Shown piece after piece: positions 32,741 through 41,237 of a stretch of 64,000 bases of DNA (its first letter is position 1; every line of letters begins with the position of its first letter). The notes beneath the pieces are model-generated. The model was not told where the DNA came from and searched no databases. It was given only the letters and a program-made list of their open reading frames with translations. Origin of the DNA: Streptomyces ortus (lineage in GTDB: Bacteria; Actinomycetota; Actinomycetes; Streptomycetales; Streptomycetaceae); contig NZ_JAIFZO010000002.1 of assembly GCF_026341275.1 (NCBI RefSeq), positions 4,370,118 to 4,434,117 of the forward strand, read 5' to 3'. The translations under genes were made by a program, and so were the position numbers.

Positions 32741-33112
32741 ATGGCGGTCCAGGAAAACCACGACCCCGCGTCGTGCAGGCGGGTCGACGACGGCATCACC
32801 CGTGTCTTCCAGGTGATCGGAAAGCGCTGGACGGGCCCGATCGTGGCCGTGCTCATGCCCGCCCCCGTGCACTTCGCGGACCTGCGCCGGGCCATCCCGG
32901 GCATCAGCGAGCGCATGCTCTCCGACCGGCTCACCGAACTGGCCGGCGTCGGAATCGTGGTGCGCGAGGTCGACGAGGGGCCGCCGCTGCGCGTCTCCTA
33001 CCGGCTGACGGAGGCCGGTTCCGCGCTGGAGCCCGCGCTCCGGGAACTGGGCATGTGGGCGGAGAAGTACCTGCTGGAGGACGGCCGTTGCGCGGAGCGA
33101 TTCCGGAATTAG
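32741..33112 (+). CDS. HxlR-family transcriptional regulator
   Basis: The 123-aa winged-helix protein contains the HxlR signature: Cys13 near the N-terminus (DPASCRR), GKRWTGPI, FADLRRAIPGISERMLSDRL and YRLTEAGSAL. The N-terminal Cys matches the redox/electrophile-sensing Cys of HypR/YodB-like members. It is divergent from azoR. The A/T-rich gap (about 32672-32715, GTAAC...CTTAC) probably contains its operator. Confidence 0.9.
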   Translation: MAVQENHDPASCRRVDDGITRVFQVIGKRWTGPIVAVLMPAPVHFADLRRAIPGISERMLSDRLTELAGVGIVVREVDEGPPLRVSYRLTEAGSALEPALRELGMWAEKYLLEDGRCAERFRN

Positions 33113-33153
33113 CGGAACGTTCCGAGCCTCGTTCTCCCCATTGAGCTGGGCTG

Positions 33154-33180
33154 TTGTCCACAGGCGCGGAGTTGTCCACA
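33154..33180. promoter_or_regulatory. Two tandem DnaA boxes
   Basis: TTGTCCACA occurs twice in direct orientation (33154-33162 and 33172-33180), 18 bases apart, upstream of the DUF2252 gene. Confidence 0.7.
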
Positions 33181-33273
33181 GGGGCTCACGCGAATCGGCG
33201 CCCGGCGGTACGGTCGTCCCGAGTTGATGTTCGGGTGCCGAGTCGAAGTTCGTGGGCGGGGGAGGCGGTTCCG

Positions 33274-34743
33274 GTGAGTGAGACCGGTGGAGCGGTGAGC
33301 GGCACGGATGGCACGGCCGGAGTTGGCGGAGGGGCCGGAGGGGCCGGAGAGGCCAGGACGGTGCGGATTCCTGCGGTGCGCGGGTTCGCGCCGTGGCCGG
33401 TGGAGGACTCGGCCAAGAAGGAGGGCAAGGCTCTCAGGGCACGCGTTCCGCGCGGCGCGCACGCGTCGCTCGACACGGACGGCGACCGCCCGGACGCGGT
33501 GCGGGCCGTCGAGGAGTCCGGCCGGGGCCGGATAGCCGAGCTCACCCCGATCCGGGTCGGCAGGATGGCGGCCACACCCTTCGCGTTCCTGCGCGGTGCG
33601 GCCGGCCTCATGGCGTACGACCTGGCGCGTACGCCCGTGACAGGCATCGGTGCCCAGATCTGCGGCGACGCGCACGCGGGCAACTTCGGCCTGTACGGGG
33701 ACGCGCGCGGCGGCCTCGTCATCGACCTGAACGACTTCGACGAAACGGTGCGGGGGCCGTGGGAGTGGGACCTCAAGCGACTGGCGACCTCGCTGGTGCT
33801 CGCCGCGCGCGAGGCGGGCGCGGACGAGGACACCTGCCGCCAGGCCGCGCACTTCACGGCCGGTTCCTACCGGCGCACGATGCGGCTGCTCGCCAAACTC
33901 CCGGCCCTGGACGCGTGGAACGCCATCGCCGACGAGGAGTTGGTCTCCCACGCCGACGCACATGACCTGCTCGGCACCCTGGAGCGAATCTCGGAGAAGG
34001 CGCGGTCCAACACCAGCGGACGGTTCGCGGCGAAGTCGACGGAGGCGGTCGAGGGCGGAGGGCGCCACTTCGTCGACGCCCCGCCGGTGCTGCGCCGGGT
34101 CCCGGACGGCGAGGCCACCGCGGTGGCGCTGGCACTGGAGGAGTACCTGGGCACGCTCTCCCCGGACCGCCTCCCGCTCCTCGCCCGGTACGCGGTGCAC
34201 GATGTCGCCTTCCGCGTGGTCGGCACCGGAAGCGTGGGCACCCGTTCGTACGTGGTGCTGCTGCTGGACCACCGCGACGAGCCGCTCGTCCTCCAGGTGA
34301 AGGAGGCCCGAGCGTCCGTCCTGGTGCCGCATCTGGAGACGGCCGGTCTGCCGTTGCCGGAGGCGGAGCACGAAGGCCGCCGGGTCGTCCTCGGCCAGAA
34401 GCGCATGCAGGTCGTCAGCGACAACCTCCTCGGCTGGACCACGGTCGACGGCCGCCCCTTCCAGGTGCGGCAGTTCCGCAACCGCAAGGGCAGCGTGGAC
34501 CCGGCGGCTCTGGCCGCGGACCAGATAGACGACTACGCCCGGATGACGGGGGCGTTGCTGGCGCGGGCCCACGCGCACAGCGCCGATCCGCGGCTGGTCT
34601 CGGGCTACTGCGGCAAGAACGAGGAACTGGACGAGGCGATAGCCGCCTTCTCGGTGGCGTACGCGGACCGGACCGAGGCCGATCACGCGGAGCTGGTGAC
34701 AGCCGTGCGCTCGGGGCGGATCGCCGGGGAGCTGGGGGTCTGA
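33274..34743 (+). CDS. DUF2252 family protein
   Basis: The 489-aa protein (GTG start behind GGGGGAGGCGG) shows the kinase-like DUF2252 pattern: ICGDAHAGNFG and IDLNDFDETVRGPWEWDLKRL, resembling the catalytic and metal-binding loops of aminoglycoside phosphotransferase or HipA-like folds. QVKEARASVL and GQKRMQVVSDNLLGW follow. No substrate is known for the family. The Gly/Ala-rich N-terminus (first 35 residues) is probably disordered. Confidence 0.88.
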   Translation: MSETGGAVSGTDGTAGVGGGAGGAGEARTVRIPAVRGFAPWPVEDSAKKEGKALRARVPRGAHASLDTDGDRPDAVRAVEESGRGRIAELTPIRVGRMAATPFAFLRGAAGLMAYDLARTPVTGIGAQICGDAHAGNFGLYGDARGGLVIDLNDFDETVRGPWEWDLKRLATSLVLAAREAGADEDTCRQAAHFTAGSYRRTMRLLAKLPALDAWNAIADEELVSHADAHDLLGTLERISEKARSNTSGRFAAKSTEAVEGGGRHFVDAPPVLRRVPDGEATAVALALEEYLGTLSPDRLPLLARYAVHDVAFRVVGTGSVGTRSYVVLLLDHRDEPLVLQVKEARASVLVPHLETAGLPLPEAEHEGRRVVLGQKRMQVVSDNLLGWTTVDGRPFQVRQFRNRKGSVDPAALAADQIDDYARMTGALLARAHAHSADPRLVSGYCGKNEELDEAIAAFSVAYADRTEADHAELVTAVRSGRIAGELGV

Positions 34744-34850
34744 GGGCTCCGAGGGCTCTGAGGGGGAAGCGGGCGGGTTGTTTCTGCCTCGCCCTGTTCT
34801 GTCCGGGCCGGGTTCGGGTGGCGGGTGGAGTGGTGGCCTAGGCTGGGCGG

Positions 34851-36062
34851 GTGACGACCCCGGAAGCTGATCAGTCCCCGTCCGAGCCGCCGTCCGAGCC
34901 CTCCGCGGAGCCGGTCGCCGGTGCATCGCGTGCCGGTGAGACGGGTGCCGAGGCGGCCCCCGTCGCAACGGGTGCCGAGGCGCCTGCCGGCGGGGGAGCC
35001 GGTACGGGCGCCGAGCCATCCGTCGCGACCGGTGGCGAGTCATCCGCCGACGCCGGTGCCGGTGCCGGTGAGCAGCTCGGTGGCGCATCAGGCGGTGAGG
35101 TCCGTGCGGAGACCGGGGCCGAGTCGGTTGCTGAGGACGGTGCTGCCTCGGGCGCGGATGCGGATGCGGACTTGGGCACGGATACGGCTGAGGACGCGGA
35201 CTCGGGTTCGGAGGTCGGTGCGTCGGAGGGGGCCGTCGGGGGCGGCGAGCCCGTTGATGGTGCCGTGGACGACGGGGGCGAGCGGCCCGAGGAGCGGCTT
35301 GAGCGGGCCGTGCGTGCGGCCGAGCAGGCGTTGATCGAGTTCGAGATCGCGGTGGAGACGTTCCGGGTCGAGGTGGAGAACTTCTCCCGGCTGCACCACC
35401 AGCGGCTCGGCCCGATGTACTCGCGGCTCGACGAGCTGGAGGCGCAGATCGCCGAGGCGCGCGCCGCGAGCACCGGTGACCCGGAGGATGTGCGCAAGGC
35501 GAAGGAGGCCCGGGCCAGGGTCATGCCGATGCCGGGCGTAGAGGAGCTGTTCCACGGCTGGCTGGACTCGGACGGACTCTCCCCGGAGGCCTCGGCGATG
35601 CTGACCGAGCAGCCGGTGCGCCCGCCGCAGCGGGTGCGGCCCAGCGATGAGGCCCGCAAGCTCTACCGCGAGCTCGTCCGCAAGGCGCACCCCGACCTGG
35701 CGCAGGACGACACGGAGCGCGCGCGGCGCGACGAGTTCATCTCCCGCGTCAACGCCGCCTACGGCCGTGGCGACGAGACCCTGCTGCGGGAGTTGTCCGC
35801 GGAGTGGGCCGCGGGGCCGGTCACGGAGGAGTGGCGGCCGAGCCGTAGCGAGGAGCTGTACGCCCGTCTCGAATGGCTCGCCCAGCGCAAGGAACTGCTC
35901 TCGCTCGTGGCCCGCGACCTGGAGGAGAGCGCGATCGGCGGGATGCTCAAGATCGCGCCGGACGACCCCGACCGGTTGCTTGAGGAGATCGCCGAGCAGC
36001 TGCTCGCGCAGGTGAGCGAGCGGGAAGCGGAGCTGGCGGACCTGCTCGGCAGCGGCGCCTGA
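34851..36062 (+). CDS. J-domain-like protein with acidic low-complexity N-terminus
   Basis: The 403-aa protein (GTG start) has about 145 residues of Glu/Ala/Gly/Asp-rich disorder. A coiled-coil helix (about 145-205) and a J-domain-like segment (about 265-305) follow: ARKLYRELVRKAHPDLAQDD carries the HPD tripeptide between helices, then RRDEFISRVNAAYGRG. A helical C-terminus ends the protein. J-domains stimulate Hsp70 (DnaK) ATPase. The usual DnaJ zinc-finger and C-terminal domains are absent, so this is a class C-like protein. Confidence 0.75.
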   Translation: MTTPEADQSPSEPPSEPSAEPVAGASRAGETGAEAAPVATGAEAPAGGGAGTGAEPSVATGGESSADAGAGAGEQLGGASGGEVRAETGAESVAEDGAASGADADADLGTDTAEDADSGSEVGASEGAVGGGEPVDGAVDDGGERPEERLERAVRAAEQALIEFEIAVETFRVEVENFSRLHHQRLGPMYSRLDELEAQIAEARAASTGDPEDVRKAKEARARVMPMPGVEELFHGWLDSDGLSPEASAMLTEQPVRPPQRVRPSDEARKLYRELVRKAHPDLAQDDTERARRDEFISRVNAAYGRGDETLLRELSAEWAAGPVTEEWRPSRSEELYARLEWLAQRKELLSLVARDLEESAIGGMLKIAPDDPDRLLEEIAEQLLAQVSEREAELADLLGSGA

Positions 36063-36105
36063 CCGCCGACCGCCTCAGCCGTGACGGTCGGGTAGCGTCG
36101 GGGCC

Positions 36106-36453
36106 ATGAGTTTCGGAGCTGGTGTGCCCACGGTCGAGGTCGGAGATCTCGCGGACGGAGACTTCCTGCTGGACGTCCGGGAGGACGACGAGTGGCAGGC
36201 GGGTCACGCCGAAGGGGCCCTGCACATCCCCATCAGCGAATTCGTGGCCCGCTACGGCGAGTTGACCGAGGCGGCCCCGCAGGACGGCAGGGTCAACGTG
36301 ATCTGCCGCTCGGGCGGCCGGTCGGCGCAGGTCGCCATGTATCTGAACCAGCAGGGCGTCGACGCGGTGAACGTCGCCGGCGGCATGCAGGTCTGGGCGG
36401 CCGAGGGCCGCCCCGTGGTGAACACGGAGGGGAAGCCGGGGTTCGTGCTGTAG
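36106..36453 (+). CDS. Rhodanese-like domain protein
   Basis: The 115-aa single-domain rhodanese has LLDVREDDEW, the active loop CRSGGRS (Cys about residue 67) and VAGGMQVW. Rhodanese domains transfer sulfur through a Cys persulfide. It is cytoplasmic, with no signal peptide. It is convergent with the acyl-CoA dehydrogenase gene 28 bases away. Confidence 0.93.
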   Translation: MSFGAGVPTVEVGDLADGDFLLDVREDDEWQAGHAEGALHIPISEFVARYGELTEAAPQDGRVNVICRSGGRSAQVAMYLNQQGVDAVNVAGGMQVWAAEGRPVVNTEGKPGFVL

Positions 36454-36481
36454 CGAAGCGGACCTACGGCCGGTCAGAAGG

Positions 36482-37618
36482 TCAGCCCAGGGGGTGGGTC
36501 GCCAGGAGGTCGCCCAGGGCCTCCTCGTGTGCCGCCGCCGGGCCGAGGGACAGCTCCAGGTGCTTGGCCCAGGCGTGGTACCGGTGCAGCGAGTAGTCGG
36601 TGTCCGCGCCGAAGCCCCCGTGCAGATGCTGCGCGGTCTGCACGACCCGGCGTACGCCGTCCGAGGCCCAGACCTTGGCGACGGCCACGTCGCCGGAGGC
36701 GGGCAGCGCCCCGCCCGCCCCCGTGCTGATCCGCCACGCGGCCTGCCAGAGGGTCGCCTCCATCGCGCGCAGATCGATGTAGCGGTCGGCGGCCTGCACG
36801 GCCACGGCCTGGAACGTGGCGACCGGGAAACCGAACTGCTCCCGTTTGCCGGTGTAGTCGCTCGTCATATCGAGGACCCGCTCGCCCAGCCCGAGGGCCA
36901 GTGCGCACGTTCCGGTGGCGAGCAGGTTCCGCAGGCCCTCCCACGCGCCGTCGGCGTCGATGACGTCACGGGCGGGGATCCGTACGGAATCCAGGCGGAG
37001 TTCGCCGAGCAGTTCGCCCGTCGTCGAGACCTGCTCGGCGAGCGTCACGCCCTGGTGGCCGCGCGGCACGAGGGCGAGTACGGAGCGGCCCGTGTCGGTA
37101 CTCAGCGCGGGTACGAGGACGAAGTCGGCGGTGTGCGCCCATGGAACGGCCGTCTGCAGCCCGTCCAGTACCCACGCGCCGTCTTCCTGCCGTGCGCTCA
37201 CGGCGAGTTCGGCGCTGTCGTGTCCGGTCCGGCCGTTCGCGGCGACCGTCAGGACCAGCTCGCCCCGGCCGGCGCGTGCGAGCAGGTCGGCCCGCAACTC
37301 CTCGCCGCCGTAGGCCAGTACGGCCACCGTGGCCGCCGTGCTCTCCAGCAGCGGGACCCTGGCGAGTACCTTCGCCGACTCCCGCAGCACCAGGCACAGG
37401 GCGACGGCGTCCAGACCGGCGCCGCCGTGGCGCGCGTCGAGCAGCAGGCTCAGCAGGTCCGCGTCGGCGAGCCGGGACCACAGCGCACGGTCGAAGTCGT
37501 CCGCGACGGCGCCCGCGGTGAGTGCGGGACTCGGTACGCCGTCCGGCGCGACCCCCGCGAAGACCGCCTTCGCCGCCTCCACGGCCGCCTGCTGTTCCTC
37601 GGTGAAGGTGAAATCCAC
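36482..37618 (-). CDS. Acyl-CoA dehydrogenase family protein
   Basis: The 378-aa protein begins MDFTFTEEQQAAVEAAKAVF (GTG start with GGGAGGA). It contains the FAD/acyl-CoA fold, including TSDYTGKREQFGFPVATFQAV and a C-terminal VQTAQHLHGGFGADTDYSLHRYHAWAKHLEL. The canonical catalytic Glu position is not obvious, so it may be a non-dehydrogenating or steroid FadE-like paralogue, which often act as pairs. A KstR-like palindrome sits 39 bases upstream. Confidence 0.9.
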   Translation of the reverse strand: MDFTFTEEQQAAVEAAKAVFAGVAPDGVPSPALTAGAVADDFDRALWSRLADADLLSLLLDARHGGAGLDAVALCLVLRESAKVLARVPLLESTAATVAVLAYGGEELRADLLARAGRGELVLTVAANGRTGHDSAELAVSARQEDGAWVLDGLQTAVPWAHTADFVLVPALSTDTGRSVLALVPRGHQGVTLAEQVSTTGELLGELRLDSVRIPARDVIDADGAWEGLRNLLATGTCALALGLGERVLDMTSDYTGKREQFGFPVATFQAVAVQAADRYIDLRAMEATLWQAAWRISTGAGGALPASGDVAVAKVWASDGVRRVVQTAQHLHGGFGADTDYSLHRYHAWAKHLELSLGPAAAHEEALGDLLATHPLG

Positions 37619-37656
37619 GGTCCCGTCCTCCCGGTCGGTTCGGCGGAGCGTCAAGA

Positions 37657-37670
37657 TAGAACAGGTTCTA
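37657..37670. promoter_or_regulatory. KstR-like TetR operator
   Basis: TAGAACAGGTTCTA is a palindromic match to the TNNAACNNGTTNNA pattern of mycobacterial KstR. It lies in the promoter of the acyl-CoA dehydrogenase gene. Confidence 0.7.
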
Positions 37671-37886
37671 CAAAAAGGGAACGGTGGCGGCTGCGGGCGG
37701 TGGCGGACGGCCGCTCGGCGTCTTCGGTTCGGCGGTTCGGGGGAAGGGCGGGCCGTAAGGTGTCCACCGCTCCGCCGTGCCCCCTGGGCTGTGCCGGGCG
37801 GGTGGGGCTGAGTACCGTTCCGGTGCGGCCGTCGCCCTCGTGGCACGGGCGGCGACAATCGGGCAGACCTGGGGAAACGGGGCGCA

Positions 37887-38774
37887 ATGGATGCGTACGA
37901 CGAGGGCGCGAACGCCCGTCCCGTTGCGGGCGAGCGCCCGGAGGCCCCGGAGCGCCCGGAGCCCCCGGAGCCCCCGGAGGCTCCCGCTCGCGCCGCGGGC
38001 CGGCTCCCCGGCGACTTCCCTCCGGGCGACTCCCCTCCCGGCGGCTTCCGTCCCGGTGACTCCCCTCCAATCGACTCGGCCGGTCCTCCTCGTGAGGGCA
38101 TCACCGCTCTCTCCCTCCCCTTTCAGATCGCCGCCGCCCTCGCGTTCGCGCTCGTCGGGGTGGTCGCCTGTGCGCACCTGGGCATGGTCTTCCTGCATGT
38201 CGCGCCGTCGAACACGGTCACCAAGCAGCACGGGCAGGTGATCGACGACTGGATCTACCCGGAGTTCGAGCAGAACTGGAAGCTTTTCGCGCCCAACCCG
38301 CTGCAGCAGAACATCGCGGTCCAGGTCCGGGCCGAGGTGGCGGGCGCGGACGGCGACATCAGGACGACCCGCTGGTACGACCTCTCCGCACTGGACGGCC
38401 GCGTCATCGACGGCAATCTGCTGCCCAGCCACACCGAGCAGAACGAACTGCGCCGGGCCTGGGACTTCTTCACGGCCACGCACGACAACTCGAACCGTCC
38501 CAACGGTCTGCGCGGCGACCTCTCCGAGCGCTATCTGCGCCGTATCGCGGTGCTGCGCCTCGACCGCGAGGAGGCGGGCGGCCGGGGCGCCACCGTCCAG
38601 CAGGTCCAGATCCGTTCCCGTACGACCAATGTGCCCCCACCGGAGTGGAGCGAGGAGCAGGTGTCCGACAAGCCCGTCCTGCGCCAGCTGCCCTGGTGGC
38701 CGGTGTCGGACACCGACCGGGCGGCGGGGACGCGGCCCGTCGACTCACCGGAGACGGCGGCGAGCGCCCGATGA
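37887..38774 (+). CDS. DUF5819 family membrane protein
   Basis: The 295-aa protein has a Pro/Glu-rich N-terminus (about 75 residues), one membrane helix (about 82-105) and an extracytoplasmic domain with WIYPEFEQNWKLFAPNPLQQN, a stretch typical of proteins paired with HTTM partners. The stop overlaps the next start (ATGA), so both proteins are probably made together and act as a complex. The reaction is unknown. Confidence 0.82.
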   Translation: MDAYDEGANARPVAGERPEAPERPEPPEPPEAPARAAGRLPGDFPPGDSPPGGFRPGDSPPIDSAGPPREGITALSLPFQIAAALAFALVGVVACAHLGMVFLHVAPSNTVTKQHGQVIDDWIYPEFEQNWKLFAPNPLQQNIAVQVRAEVAGADGDIRTTRWYDLSALDGRVIDGNLLPSHTEQNELRRAWDFFTATHDNSNRPNGLRGDLSERYLRRIAVLRLDREEAGGRGATVQQVQIRSRTTNVPPPEWSEEQVSDKPVLRQLPWWPVSDTDRAAGTRPVDSPETAASAR

Positions 38775-40270
38775 GCAACCGAGAGAGCACTCCGCCGAGC
38801 AGTTACGAGAGCACTCCGGCGAACGACCGGGCCGGCGGTCCGGTGCGCGGTCCCGGGCGGGAGCGGCCGGCCGGACGGATCAGCCGTTTCGACCGTGAGC
38901 ACCGGCTCGACGGGAAGCTGGGGTACGCGATCTCCCGCCTCACCGGGCAGGCTCTGGGGCCTTACCAGAGCGCGGTGATCCGTATAGGTTTCGCCGGGAC
39001 CTGGCTGCTCTTCCTGTTGCGGGAGTTCCCGCACCGGCAGGAGATGTACGGGCCCGACGGACCCTGGAGCTGGGACCTGGCCCAGCAGCTCATCGCGAAC
39101 AACCACGCCTTCACCGCTCTGATGTGGGCCGACAGCCAGGTCTGGTTCGAGATCGTCTTCGGGTTCGCCGTGCTCTCCGCGGGCCTGTTCATGCTCGGCT
39201 GGCGCACCCGCACCCTGTCCGTGCTCTTCCTGTTCGGGGTGCTCTCCCTCCAGAACCGCAGCATCTTCATGGGCGACGGCGGCGACAACGTCATCCACCT
39301 GATGGCGATCTACCTGGTCTTCACCCGCTGCGGCCAGGTGTGGTCGCTGGACGCGCGGCGCGAACGCCGGACGGCGGCGGCACGCGCGCGTGAGGGGCTT
39401 GCGGGCCGGGAGGACCGGACCGGTATCGCTCTGTGGGCCGTGCTCGGCCTCGCCCTGGCGGCCGTCACGCTCGCGGGGAAGATCGACGGCGGCACGCTGG
39501 GCGGCTGGCGGACCGTCTACTGGGGGCTGTGGGCGCTCCAGGCCCTGTGGTGGCTGGCCGGCCGGTACGCCGGCCGGAACGCCCAGCCGCGGATCTTCCT
39601 CGACGTCGTCGCCAACCTCGTCCACAACGCGGCCCTCTTCGTGATCATGGCCGAGGCGTGTCTGATCTACGCGACCGCCGGCTGGTACAAGATCCAGGGC
39701 TCGCGCTGGCAGGACGGCACGGCCGTGTACTACCCGCTGCACCTGGACTACTTCTCCCCCTGGCCCGCGCTGTCCGACCTCCTGTCCGCGAGCGGCACGA
39801 TGGTGATGCTCGTGACGTACGGGACGGTGGTCGCCCAGGTCGCCTTCCCCTTCACGCTGTTCAACCGGCGGGTGAAGAACGTTCTGCTGGCCTGCATGAT
39901 GACCGAGCACGCCGTGATCGCCGTGGTGCTCGGCCTGCCGTTCTTCTCCCTCGCGATGATCGCCGCCGACGCGGTCTTCCTGCCGACGTCCTTCCTGCGC
40001 CGCCTCGGCGGGTGGGCCGCCCGCGCGCGCGAATGGCTGCCCTCCCGCCTCTCCCGCCTCTCGCGGCTCCCTGGGCCCTTCCGGCTCGGGCGCTTCGGGC
40101 GCTTCGGGCGCTCCGGGCGTGCGCGCACCGGGTCGGGTGAGAACTCCGGCTCGGGCTCCGGCGGGAACCCCGGTGAGGGTTTCGGCGAGGAGGCGGAGGA
40201 CGAGCCGGGCGAGGGGGGCCCGCGTCCCCCGGAAGCGGCCGATCACCCGCACGTAGGCTTCACCGCATGA
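38771..40270 (+). CDS. HTTM (vitamin K-dependent gamma-carboxylase-like) membrane protein
   Basis: The 499-aa integral membrane protein has about six to eight helices between residues 65 and 420. It has HTTM features such as LFMLGWRTRTLSVLFLFG, LQNRSIFMGDGGDN and AGWYKIQGSRWQDGTAVYY. HTTM domains are the membrane half of gamma-carboxylases, but most bacterial members have unknown reactions. The C-terminal 90 residues are Arg/Gly/Glu-rich. It overlaps DUF5819 upstream (ATGA) and a methyltransferase downstream (ATGA). Confidence 0.88.
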   Translation: MSNRESTPPSSYESTPANDRAGGPVRGPGRERPAGRISRFDREHRLDGKLGYAISRLTGQALGPYQSAVIRIGFAGTWLLFLLREFPHRQEMYGPDGPWSWDLAQQLIANNHAFTALMWADSQVWFEIVFGFAVLSAGLFMLGWRTRTLSVLFLFGVLSLQNRSIFMGDGGDNVIHLMAIYLVFTRCGQVWSLDARRERRTAAARAREGLAGREDRTGIALWAVLGLALAAVTLAGKIDGGTLGGWRTVYWGLWALQALWWLAGRYAGRNAQPRIFLDVVANLVHNAALFVIMAEACLIYATAGWYKIQGSRWQDGTAVYYPLHLDYFSPWPALSDLLSASGTMVMLVTYGTVVAQVAFPFTLFNRRVKNVLLACMMTEHAVIAVVLGLPFFSLAMIAADAVFLPTSFLRRLGGWAARAREWLPSRLSRLSRLPGPFRLGRFGRFGRSGRARTGSGENSGSGSGGNPGEGFGEEAEDEPGEGGPRPPEAADHPHVGFTA

Positions 40271-41016
40271 CGGACTCCCCCGACCGCGAGCCGCTGAGCG
40301 ACTGGCACCGGCTCGCCGGCTCCGCCGTGCTGCTCGACGGCTTCCACGCCCTCAAGCACGCGCTGCGCTTCGGCGCCGAGGTCCCGGTGGCCGTCACCAC
40401 CGACCGGACGGCCGCGCTCGCCCTCGCGGACGAACTGGCTCCGGACGTACGGGGGGCGCTGGACGTCCTCCTGGTGGAGGTCCCGGAGACCGCGTACCGG
40501 GCGCTCGTCGCGCGACCGCACCCCACCGGGGTGGCCGCCCTGGCGGTACGGCCCTCGCGTGACGCCAACCTGCGGGCGCTGGCCCGTACGCCCCGCACAG
40601 CGCCCGTGGTCGTCCTCGACCAGCCGCGCAATCTCGGGAACGCGGGGGCGGTGATCCGGCTCGCGGCTGGGTTCGGGGCGACCGGGGTCGTCACGACCGG
40701 CCCGCTCGATCCGTGGCATCCCACGGTCGTGCGGGGCGGGGCGGGGCTGCACTTCGCCACGGCCGTCGAGCGGCTGGCCGTGGACGAGTTGCCCTCCGGG
40801 CCGGTGTTCGCCCTTGATCCGGAGGGGGCGGACATTCGGGCGGTGAAGCTGCCCGACGATGCGGTTCTCGCCTTTGGTTCCGAGCGCAGTGGGTTGTCCG
40901 GGGAGTTGCGGGCTCGGACGGATCACCTGGTGTCCCTGCCGATGCGGGCGCAGGTGTCCAGTTACAACCTCGCCACCAGTGTGGCGATGGCGTTGTTCCA
41001 CTGGAGTGCGTCTTAG
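40267..41016 (+). CDS. TrmH-family (SpoU) RNA 2'-O-methyltransferase
   Basis: The 249-aa protein ends with the SPOUT-fold motifs: LDQPRNLGNAGAVIRLAAGFG (motif 1), FGSERSGLSGELRA (motif 2) and LPMRAQVSSYNLATSVAMALF (motif 3 knot). An N-terminal substrate-binding domain (1-105) precedes it. It should methylate ribose in tRNA or rRNA using S-adenosylmethionine. It is coupled by ATGA to the HTTM gene, although the functions seem unrelated. Confidence 0.93.
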   Translation: MTDSPDREPLSDWHRLAGSAVLLDGFHALKHALRFGAEVPVAVTTDRTAALALADELAPDVRGALDVLLVEVPETAYRALVARPHPTGVAALAVRPSRDANLRALARTPRTAPVVVLDQPRNLGNAGAVIRLAAGFGATGVVTTGPLDPWHPTVVRGGAGLHFATAVERLAVDELPSGPVFALDPEGADIRAVKLPDDAVLAFGSERSGLSGELRARTDHLVSLPMRAQVSSYNLATSVAMALFHWSAS

Positions 41017-41052
41017 GGCGGGGGGTGGGGGCTGCGGGTCCGGCGTGGCCGG

Positions 41053-41212
41053 TTGCGCCGTTCCCCGCGCCCCTAAAAGATTGCGCCGTTCCCCGCGGCC
41101 CCCAAAGGATTGCGCCGTTCCCCGCGCCCCCAGAAGACGGGCGGTTCCCCGTGCCCCTTGAAACCCGTGCCCCTAGCCTGAAGGACCGCGTGGTTCCCCG
41201 TGCCGCTGAAAG
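41053..41212. repeat. GTTCCCCGCGCCCC intergenic repeat cluster
   Basis: Three near-identical units of about 28 bases (TTGCGCCGTTCCCCGCGCCC plus an A-rich end) start at 41053, 41081 and 41110. They are followed by two degenerate GGTTCCCCGTGCC copies. A single copy also appears at about 54374-54390. Such repeats are widespread between Streptomyces genes (from memory). Confidence 0.85.
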
Positions 41213-41237
41213 TCTCCGGCCCCCTGTGCCGCGGGGG

